Origin: CAYRYU01 sp964428355
GTDB taxonomy: Bacteria > Muiribacteriota > Ozemobacteria > Ozemobacterales > Ozemobacteraceae
DNA: 64,000 nt
Direction of reading: 5' to 3'
NCBI GenBank assembly: GCA_964428355.1
Contig: CAYRYU010000018.1
Coordinates: forward strand, 1-64,000
Each line of letters opens with the position of its first letter. Within the stretch, counting starts at the first letter, position 1. Positions 27,201-33,024 of the stretch are shown here, one piece after another. The position numbers were made by a program, and so were the translations under genes. Below the pieces are notes generated by a model. That model did not search any database. It was not told the DNA's origin and saw nothing but the letters and a program-made list of their open reading frames with translations.

Positions 27201-28121
27201 CGGGTCATTCCCTATGTGATTCCGGGCCTTTCCGACATCAAGGATGCGAAAGCCGGATACCTGCATTCCGTGGCCCTTGCAAGCGGCGGAGCCGTCTACA
27301 CATGGGGGAGCAACGGTGCCGGTCAGCTCGGCCTTGGGCTGAGGAGTGATGAACTTGGTCGTGCAAACGTTCCAACGCTCGTTCCGGCATTGTCTTCCGG
27401 TGTTGCAGCCATAGCCGTTTGCGGGAACTCGAATCTGGCCCTCCTGAACAATGGGGAAATCCGTGCCTGGGGTTACAACGCCTTCGGGCAACTTGGCAAT
27501 GGAACCACGACAACCGCCCTTTCCCCGGTAAGGGTGACGGGAATCAACAACGCCGTCGCGATCTTTGCCGGGGCGGCGGGGGATGTTCCCGCCGGTTGTT
27601 TCGCGAAACTATCCGACGGATCCTGGATGGCCTGGGGATACAACTCGATGGGCAGGCTCGGTATCGGAACGAACAATCCCGATGTCGTTCTTGCCCCGAC
27701 TCCCGCTCCCGGGCTCAACGGGTTCTCGAGCATCCAGTGCGGGGGTGAGTACTCGTGTGCCCTGATGCAGGATGGAACGGTGAAAGCCTGGGGCTACAAC
27801 CAGTATGGCCAACTTGGTGACGGGACCGTCTTGGAACGGTGGTCTCCGAAGACGATCCCGGGATTGAGGGGAGTCAAGAAACTCGTCGCGGGGAACCGGT
27901 TCGGGCTGGCCCTTCTCCAGGACGGGACGGTGAAGATGTGGGGATGGATGTTCGGTGCCTATTCTCACTCCGGAATTCAGGATGACAAGGCAAGGTACAT
28001 TCCGGTGGATCTTGCGGAGGTTTCCGACGTTGTGGATCTCTTTGCCCTGTCCTATGGAGCCGTGGTCGTCACCACCCGGCCGGTCGCGCAACCATTCAAG
28101 AGGGTGAAAACGACCAGATAG
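21246..28121 (+). CDS. Giant secreted protein with four FN3-RCC1 propeller modules
   Basis: This 2291-residue protein starts at ATG 21246 (GGAGGTGGG upstream). The signal sequence ends ILVMLATAGC, a likely lipidation site. After a region of about 400 residues of unknown fold come four modules, each one FN3 domain plus a block of RCC1 repeats: FN3 near 411-497, 870-955, 1332-1418 and 1812-1900, with RCC1 blocks of about 365 residues between and after them. RCC1 blades show the mark DGTVKAWGxNxxGQLGDG and VQCGxxHxVAL. Each block has about seven blades, so each may be one propeller. FN3 domains carry YNLYWS and FTHAGLTNGTTYYYVV. Proteins of this kind are usually on the cell surface; binding partners are unknown. 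A terminator follows. Confidence 0.88.
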   Translation: MKRFFGGLGFLILILVMLATAGCQFFGLSDVGEQIEALQTPTGNAKVSFRIVMPGSNTASSPDAIILSGSRARAYVTFRLTLVHPGSTKLPTVITQTVEAVDGVAQASFESVPAQPVVGEIQIASGSIGGKTDFHGAADLNDGGNVVDISPKGSNMRADVLAQVVLSIANDQSLMEKAPRQLTTAVDTAGSALLASPTSSVYTDVLNATIITAFDPTAFVKLEKSLDELTLSGSGSATWQIKANQVWTSGLLARIWRILRQGFGTFSYVSWYGGGQGGVTKLNTFDGSVLTRLTSVERLDQFVVMPNNDLIVGGTLGGKPMLCRWDASADFAITADMQTGIKAGAVKWIQRFDGLGTNVNVPNPSVEFVQFDLVNGGRLTCAARSPSSRGQVLCELNPETGAVTYTTVTQTMAVWARPADGANVIGWDSMAGATSYNLYWSTASPVSKLNSTMIASASNPFTHAGLTNGTTYYYVVTWNEGPASESAFSIQVEATPKGTLPPPPALAGALWGWGYNNAGSLGNGTTTPAVSPVPLFRWGDVVAISGYYHTAALMRDGTVKVAGANDWGELGIGDSNTGLRALTPVVVQGLSGVRDVQCGANHVVALMNDGTLKAWGRNDRGQLGNGQIIPDRVPAPVTVLNASHVQAIAVGGHFSYALLEDGRVMGWGSNATCQFATGTPNTSTNDFWSTPAIIPGLSGVKAIAAAAYEGWEGHAMALLTDETVVCWGWNGSAQLGDGNSYSTRSEIERIVGLDNITAIACGNVHSVALRRDGTVFVWGDTKTNFNNYVPAPVPGLGNVSKIAAHKNVCFFIEVDGTLKAYGSNDSDGGGRLGDGTTIPRREPVPVTTFGRALAVFPHWQGAFVLAEKIPPMLRAAVGDGQVTLDWKAVPDAGGYNLYWSNVPGVTKANGNKIPGVRRPFIHSGLTNGKAYHYVLTSLNAAGESAESAEVVANPRSLVTPGSRIQRLVGWGGSLCLFNDNSVSPAPGASRYPVLRPISLAKLGDVRRISSADFVAMLMGDGTVQTWGGNYYGRLGDGTFSDRMINKPVPGLTGVKDVQCGQDHAVALMADGTVKAWGSNYYGQLGNGVQGNNASSPVPIAVPGLSNVRAIAVSSYHTLALLENGTVMAWGSNNHGQLGDGTIVTPTNPVQVSGLSNVKAIAANGDMDCNQGHNLALLNSGSVMAWGTNSRRELGIGTTVDQMVPVQVASLPGIIDIACGYWHCLALAGDGTVFSWGWNGTGQLGDGSVVDQAYPQAVQALPFVKKVACGGKQSYAILRDGTLMAWGENLNGELGDGSRQYRYRPTRVPSLGNVTEIFARCYTVYAFSEGTVPPEAPHRLKAVGASGTITLLWDPVPGATTYNLYHATAPIGLLASATVVKNASQGYVFPSLASSTVFFFRVTALSAGGESQPSNEAFAKPRDALSPTVKANVTLLGVNENGNLGFGNDKLVATSVPAPQWDDPVAAAGKLHTLVLMRNGEVYASGNNDQGQLGVNRLWYDTGEAPNIIPGLPFSYSPMKVANLTGVRDVQCGCHHSVALMSDGTVRTWGRNDRGQLGDGTTGFAIAPAPVPGLTNVVSIAVGGHHNLALLQNGTVMAWGWNSNGQLGLDPKLTAFATVPAPVPGLSGVTVTAIGAGGSYYNGGHSAALLADGRIMTWGQNGSDDKQNCGVLGDGTTTERFTPGPVLGLPDHAIAISIGPANCLALLRDGSVWHWGQIILGIHSYNLLPKRVPGLGPVRKIGTGWSFNVILQQDGTVKAWGSMKLMRGDPAPYGEDTQEPVPITGLGQVSDLSVLDRGLFAFANGGYVGATAQGGGIPGGVDARSAGDGSICVFWNPVDGVGSYNLYYSEDPAVAKGTGTKVTGAVPGQLIQGLTNGKAYYFTVTAQTGGIESPESEVVSAVSTGQTGGKLTYGWGYSDNGELGYQGNLDGGDNASQDKPVLLPGWGDVVSMNGELHVVALRRDGKVVTCGRNNEGQLGDGSLLGRRVIPYVIPGLSDIKDAKAGYLHSVALASGGAVYTWGSNGAGQLGLGLRSDELGRANVPTLVPALSSGVAAIAVCGNSNLALLNNGEIRAWGYNAFGQLGNGTTTTALSPVRVTGINNAVAIFAGAAGDVPAGCFAKLSDGSWMAWGYNSMGRLGIGTNNPDVVLAPTPAPGLNGFSSIQCGGEYSCALMQDGTVKAWGYNQYGQLGDGTVLERWSPKTIPGLRGVKKLVAGNRFGLALLQDGTVKMWGWMFGAYSHSGIQDDKARYIPVDLAEVSDVVDLFALSYGAVVVTTRPVAQPFKRVKTTR
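22760..28070 (+). repeat. Four diverged RCC1/FN3 DNA modules of about 1.4 kb
   Basis: Module starts (FN3 first) lie near 22480, 23850, 25240 and 26680, giving a period of about 1.4 kb. They are similar at protein level but strongly diverged at DNA level, so the duplication is old and not a recent slippage. Confidence 0.7.
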
Positions 28122-28157
28122 GCCCGGTTCTTCGGCTTTACGCCAATCTTCTCAAAC

Positions 28158-28189
28158 CTCCTCCCGGCGGAAACCGGGGGGAGCGTTTT
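28158..28189 (+). terminator. Terminator of the RCC1 giant gene
   Basis: A 10-bp stem with one G-T pair (CTCCTCCCGG / CCGGGGGGAG, loop CGGAAA) is followed by CGTTTT. It lies 37 bp after the stop codon. Confidence 0.65.
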
Positions 28190-28304
28190 GCATCCGGAAA
28201 ATGCCGATAGGATATTATGGAAGAGGAAATTCGCATCTCCGGACAATCTCCAGTTTCCGGACGATCTTCCATTGTTCGGTTCGGGAGAACCCGGAAGAGG
28301 GTTT

Positions 28305-28569
28305 GCCACAGAGCGCACCGAGGTCACAGAGAACGTGTGAGAAAATCGACCGGCGGAGGACTGGATCGAGAACGAAGCATTTTTGCCACGGATAAACACG
28401 GATCAACACTGATTTTCCCAAATTCCAATCCGTGGCAATCCGGAAAAATCCGTGGCAAAACCATTCTTTGGCGGTTTTTTCCCGGCTTCCTAGCTCACCG
28501 AGAGCCCCCCAAGAAAGAGGATCGGAGGCACTTGGCAACTTTCTCTGAGTCTTCTGCGACCTCTGTGGC
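28305..28569. repeat. Palindromic MITE-like repeat element
   Basis: This 265-bp element has imperfect terminal inverted repeats of about 29 bp (GCCACAGAGCGC... at the left, ...CGACCTCTGTGGC at the right). Inside is a second pair around CCACGGATAAACACGG and AATCCGTGGCAA. It contains no gene, but a frame reads through it into the deacetylase gene. The words CACAGAG and CACGGATAAACACGG belong to a kind of repeat seen widely in environmental bacterial genomes. A smaller relative occurs at 57719-57814. Confidence 0.7.
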
Positions 28570-28594
28570 TTCAATCGTTCCGTCCCGTGGCCTC

Positions 28595-29878
28595 ATGGTT
28601 TGCCTGGCCATTTTCCTTTTGTGCCTTTCGACTGCGGCACGGGCGCAGGAAATGGGGGCCCGCCCCTACGGATATGAGGTCCAGACGATTCTCGCGGGGT
28701 TGTCGGTCAACCCGAGGGATGTCGCCCTTTTGAATTCGTACGGAATCGAGCAGGCGAAGGCGGGAGACCTCATCGGCGCGGTCCGTACCTGGCGGTATGC
28801 CCTCGACATCGACCGGCGATATGTGCATCTCTACAACAACATCGGGAGCGCCCTTCGTCGGTTGGGCCAGTTGCAAGCCTCCTACGAATGGTATCGTGCG
28901 AGCCTGGTCCTGAGCCCGACCTACTGGACCTGGTTCAATCTGGGTCTGCTGCTCGAGGACATGGGGCGGTTTCCAGAGGCGGTGCAGGCGCATCAGGCTG
29001 CTCTCGCGATGTATCCTGGGTTTTCCCAGGCCAGGGAGCGTGTTCTCTATCTGGAACGCACCCGCGATCGTCGTCCCGGGGAACAGGAACCCGGTTCCAA
29101 AACCGAAATGGGAGAGAGACACCCCAAACCCGAAACGGAGCTTCCCAAGCCGCCCAAACGGCCTAACCTTCCCAAACCGCCAAAGGTTCCCAAGCTCGAG
29201 TACAAGCCCCAGCCGGTCATCGCCCAATCCACCCCCGCCGTCGTAAAGTCCGAGGGGGGCCAATCGGTCGGCCTTGTCCTTCCCAACGATCAGGGCGGTC
29301 AGGTTTTCCTGACATTCGACGGCGGAGCGGATGCCGACGGTCTGGAAGGGATCCTGCAGGCACTGGGGCGCTTCCAGGTAAACTCCACTTTCTTTTTAAC
29401 CGGAAAATTCGTTAAGGCGTATCCCGACCTTGCCCGCCGGATCCTGGCTGAGGGGCACGAGATCGCGAACCACAGCATGAACCATCCGAACATGAGCTCC
29501 TGGTCGAAGGAGAGGATTGCCGACGAGCTGGCGCGAACCGAGCAGGTTTTCCAGGAAGTCCTCGGCCGACGAGCGGTTCCCTTTTTCCGGTTCCCGTTCG
29601 GTGCCCAGAACCGTCGGGTCGAGGCCATCGTCGAAAGCCTCGGCTACCACCCGGTCTACTGGCACATCGACACCCTCGACTGGAAGGAACCGTCGGTTTC
29701 CTCCATCCTGGAAAAAGTCCGTCGGCGGATCGGCCGGGGAAACGTCGTACTGATGCACGTGGGGAGCAGGAACGGCTCGAAAGCCCTTCCCACCATGCTC
29801 GAGGAGCTCCTCGGGCGTGGTTTCCGACCGACGAGGTTGACAGCTCTGGACGCTTCCCAGATCGCGGCCCTTCCCTAG
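28595..29878 (+). CDS. TPR and polysaccharide deacetylase (NodB-domain) exported protein
   Basis: This protein of 427 residues removes acetyl groups from a polysaccharide or peptidoglycan if active. After a signal peptide (MVCLAIFLLCLSTAARAQ) come about three TPR units (residues 30-145), a Lys/Pro-rich linker, then a NodB domain (about 230-427). Motifs: TFDGGAD (usual TFDDG, the second Asp is Gly here), HSMNH with both zinc histidines, FRFPFG with its Arg, HIDTLDW and LMHVG. The first motif change may affect metal binding. The frame is open back to 28217 through a repeat element, so I use ATG 28595, which sits at the signal peptide; its ribosome site is weak. It converges on the phosphatase gene 24 bp beyond its end. 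Confidence 0.8.
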   Translation: MVCLAIFLLCLSTAARAQEMGARPYGYEVQTILAGLSVNPRDVALLNSYGIEQAKAGDLIGAVRTWRYALDIDRRYVHLYNNIGSALRRLGQLQASYEWYRASLVLSPTYWTWFNLGLLLEDMGRFPEAVQAHQAALAMYPGFSQARERVLYLERTRDRRPGEQEPGSKTEMGERHPKPETELPKPPKRPNLPKPPKVPKLEYKPQPVIAQSTPAVVKSEGGQSVGLVLPNDQGGQVFLTFDGGADADGLEGILQALGRFQVNSTFFLTGKFVKAYPDLARRILAEGHEIANHSMNHPNMSSWSKERIADELARTEQVFQEVLGRRAVPFFRFPFGAQNRRVEAIVESLGYHPVYWHIDTLDWKEPSVSSILEKVRRRIGRGNVVLMHVGSRNGSKALPTMLEELLGRGFRPTRLTALDASQIAALP

Positions 29879-29901
29879 ATGCGGGAAAACCAGATCGCGG
29901 T

Positions 29902-32900
29902 TCAACGACGTTTCCGGACCACGACGGCGGTTGCGTCGTCCTGCCAGTCGAGGTTGCCGGTGAAGGACCGGACGTCAGCGAAGACCGCAGGGAGGGGATC
30001 CGACTCCTCCCCCTTCAAGGCCCGGCCGACAATTTGGAAGAACCGCTCGAACCCCAGAGGTTCCTCGTTGGGGGATTCCGCTTCGACCAGTCCGTCGGTG
30101 TAGAGGAAGAGAGTTCCTTCATTCAGGTTCACACGTTTGGAGAAGGTTCGGGCTCTCGAAAAGATTCCGAGGGGTGAGGATTGCCCATCCAGGAAAGCGG
30201 GCTTCGCACCGCGGTTCACCCAGATGGGGAAACAATGTCCCGCACTCGCGCAATCGATCGTCCCCGAAACGGGGTCGAGAATCCCCAGAAAACAGGTCAT
30301 TCCCTTTTTCCTTTTCAGGAGTTCGAAGAAATGCGCGTTGAGTCTGGCAAGAACCGTTTGAGGGGAGTCGGAATGCCGGTTGGCGAGAATGGTGAATCCC
30401 GCTTTGGCCATGGCCGTAACAAGGGCTGCGCCAATCCCGTGCCCGGTGACATCGCCAACCACCACCGCGATCTTACCGTCTTCCAGAGTGATGAAATCGA
30501 AATAGTCACCCCCGATCGCCTGGGTCATTCTGTTCAAACCGTGCATTATGAAAGCTCCGGCCTGGAAATGCGGGGGCGGAAGGATGCTGCTCTGGATCGC
30601 CGAAGCGATTTCCATCTCTCCAAGGTGTTGGGAGGCCCGGTTGAATTCGCGGCACAGAGAGGCCAGTTCGTCATTTCCGCTGGAGATGATGCGAAACCCG
30701 AAGTCCTTGTTTCTGATGGCTTTCACGCCCGCGGACAAATCTTCGAGAGGGCGGAACAGCTTTTGGAAGAAAGCCCAGACGAGTATCATCGAAAAGAGAC
30801 AAACTCCGAAGATGATCGCTTGGAGCTGCCTGAGGAATTTCCTGGCCCGGAAATCAAGAATTTCGGAGGGAACGCAGTGAACGAGGAAGAAGTCTGTGAT
30901 GTTCTTTCCACGCAGGATGCAGACTTCATGTTCCTTCTTCCCTATTTTCAGGCTCCCGGCGAACCGATGGGTTTTCTCCCTACCAAGTCTGTTGACGATC
31001 GGGCGCAACCAACGTGAATCTTCGATCCGGGGAAGGCAGGGGGGGTAGATCTGACCGGTGGAGATCGCTTTCAAGGGGGAAAAGCCACTTTTGGCATCTC
31101 TTTCCAGGACCCGCTGAAGAAACCACCGGCAGAGGCCCGCTTCGGAATGGGAGATGAACAATGCGTACCTTCCACGGTTTCCCGGACCTTTTACGATTCC
31201 GGAGAACAGATACAAAGGTGGGGGAATGTGACGAATCTGGTACATTTTCCCGAAGTTTGTCCGCAGATTGTCTGCAAGAAATTCCGTCTCCGGCGGGAGA
31301 AGGGCTTCGGGGGAGATCCCTGTTTCTGAAGGCGGAATGTGGCTGCCCGGATCATCAGGAGAACCGAACTCGGCAAGGAAATTGCGGCCCCAGATCTGGA
31401 AGGCTTTTTCCCACAGGTCCCTGAAGGCTTTCGGAGTTCGCGGTTCAACGAGTCTTCCATAGTTTCCCGCGTCAATGAGGCCGTTCAGGAGCTGGAGTCC
31501 CAGGGTCTGACCGTCATTCGCGAGTTCCCGGATCATCTTCAAACGGTGTTTCCCTGGAAGCCTGAAGAGAGGGGCCCATTCGAAGGGAACCATCGAGAAA
31601 CTCGAGATCATGGGTTCCTGCTCCCTGGGGATGATGTAGAAATCATCAAGGATTCCCTTCGCCTGGAGCCTGGAAAGGAGTCTGACGATCCTGTCCTTTT
31701 CCGCGGGAGAAGAACCGAACTCCCCACAGAGTTTCCGATAGATACGCTCGATTTGTGCAACTGCATGCGGAAAGGCTCCGTCCAGATGTTCGAGTCTCTG
31801 GAAGGCTTCCCGACGGTGTTGGAAAAGGACTTCCTCCCTGGTTTCGCGTGTCAGGAGAAATCCCAGGGAAATGGAAAGGACGAGGGGAAGTCCAAGTGCA
31901 AGAAGGAAGAAGAACAGCATCCGCGTCTTCAGCGAAAATGTGATTTCCGACTCCCGTTTGATGACAAGAAAAAGATGGCGGAGGAAAAGGAAACTCGAAA
32001 GGCAGAATGCTCCGAGAAAACCGAGGAATCCCCAAAAGGGGGGCGTGGGCATTCGCTTGAGTCCGAAGACGAGATCACCGTGATCGAGAGAACGCGATTC
32101 GACAAGGAAATCCCCGAACCCGAAACTTCGGGAAGATTCATCACGAAGCTTTCCGATGAGGATTTCCCGGTCCCTTTGGTCGAGAAATTCCGGAAAATGG
32201 GCCGTTGCAGTTTGCATTTCACCATTGCCCGGGAAGAAAGAGCCCGCGATTGCGGCATCTTCCTTGTTTTTGCGGCCCATTCCCCGCATCCTGCGGGCGG
32301 CTTCCTCCTCCCGGTCAGGGTGAAGGACGAATCCCAGGGGGGACCCCCTGAATCGGGCCTGTCTGGCAAGGGAATCGAAGAAGAAGTACCTTGAAAAACT
32401 CCTTTGGTAGATCAGGATGATCGCTCCCGCCGCGAATCCTTTCCCAGGCCGTGGATTCCTGAAGGAAATCGACCAGGTCGGGAATTGGGGAGCTTCCTTT
32501 TCACCGAAGTTGATCCTGGAAAGCCGTCCGTCTTTCCCTCTGGTCGAATCGAGGAAAACCCTGATGTCGCGAAACAGGTGGTTCGTGGTCCGCATTGCCT
32601 GGGAAGGTTCCGTGGCAATTGCGTCCAGAGGCCGGGTGATGAAACGGAAGATTTCCTCCCAGCTTGCTGAAAGGGGATCCGCAACGGGAAAGACCATCCG
32701 TCCCTCGAAATCGAACAGGAGAAGGGAAACTCCACCTTTCGGAAAGGATTTCAGCAGATGCCTTATATTACCGGGAAAACCGGGGTTGGAAATTGGCATT
32801 CCCCAGAGCGTCCGGATCTTCCTCCGCAACTCGAGCGGGAAAAAGACCTCCGGGCAGACCGTATCGGAAAAGATTTCCAGGGATCTAGCCAGGCCCTGCT

Positions 32901-33024
32901 GGGAAATGGAAATTCTTTGTTCATACTCCTGGCGGAAGAAGAACCGGGTTCCCAGGAGCAGCAGGAAGGCCGGCACACCCCAAACGGCGATGGCCGTAAG
33001 AAACCAGCGTGCCCGTGCGGTCAT
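29902..33024 (-). CDS. SpoIIE-type PP2C phosphatase, membrane bound with HAMP, intact
   Basis: This is a protein serine/threonine phosphatase of 1040 residues that acts on a phosphorylated STAS-type partner in partner-switching pathways. It has a membrane segment at the N-terminus, further segments near 330-350, 370-395 and 715-735, large extracytoplasmic regions, a HAMP-like section (FRPLEDLSAGVKAI, about 738-790) and a C-terminal SpoIIE domain. The metal-binding and catalytic motifs are all present: GGDYFDF (near 836), VVVGDVTGHGIGAALVTA (near 855), LYTDGLVEA (near 972) and DDATAVVV (near 1027). Its ATG overlaps the stop of the upstream gene (ATGA), making the two one translational unit. 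Confidence 0.86.
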   Translation of the reverse strand: MTARARWFLTAIAVWGVPAFLLLLGTRFFFRQEYEQRISISQQGLARSLEIFSDTVCPEVFFPLELRRKIRTLWGMPISNPGFPGNIRHLLKSFPKGGVSLLLFDFEGRMVFPVADPLSASWEEIFRFITRPLDAIATEPSQAMRTTNHLFRDIRVFLDSTRGKDGRLSRINFGEKEAPQFPTWSISFRNPRPGKGFAAGAIILIYQRSFSRYFFFDSLARQARFRGSPLGFVLHPDREEEAARRMRGMGRKNKEDAAIAGSFFPGNGEMQTATAHFPEFLDQRDREILIGKLRDESSRSFGFGDFLVESRSLDHGDLVFGLKRMPTPPFWGFLGFLGAFCLSSFLFLRHLFLVIKRESEITFSLKTRMLFFFLLALGLPLVLSISLGFLLTRETREEVLFQHRREAFQRLEHLDGAFPHAVAQIERIYRKLCGEFGSSPAEKDRIVRLLSRLQAKGILDDFYIIPREQEPMISSFSMVPFEWAPLFRLPGKHRLKMIRELANDGQTLGLQLLNGLIDAGNYGRLVEPRTPKAFRDLWEKAFQIWGRNFLAEFGSPDDPGSHIPPSETGISPEALLPPETEFLADNLRTNFGKMYQIRHIPPPLYLFSGIVKGPGNRGRYALFISHSEAGLCRWFLQRVLERDAKSGFSPLKAISTGQIYPPCLPRIEDSRWLRPIVNRLGREKTHRFAGSLKIGKKEHEVCILRGKNITDFFLVHCVPSEILDFRARKFLRQLQAIIFGVCLFSMILVWAFFQKLFRPLEDLSAGVKAIRNKDFGFRIISSGNDELASLCREFNRASQHLGEMEIASAIQSSILPPPHFQAGAFIMHGLNRMTQAIGGDYFDFITLEDGKIAVVVGDVTGHGIGAALVTAMAKAGFTILANRHSDSPQTVLARLNAHFFELLKRKKGMTCFLGILDPVSGTIDCASAGHCFPIWVNRGAKPAFLDGQSSPLGIFSRARTFSKRVNLNEGTLFLYTDGLVEAESPNEEPLGFERFFQIVGRALKGEESDPLPAVFADVRSFTGNLDWQDDATAVVVRKRR

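Noticed and set aside
28217..28594. N-terminal extension of the deacetylase through the repeat element
   Set aside because: The extension would place the signal peptide at residue 127 and consists of repeat-derived sequence.
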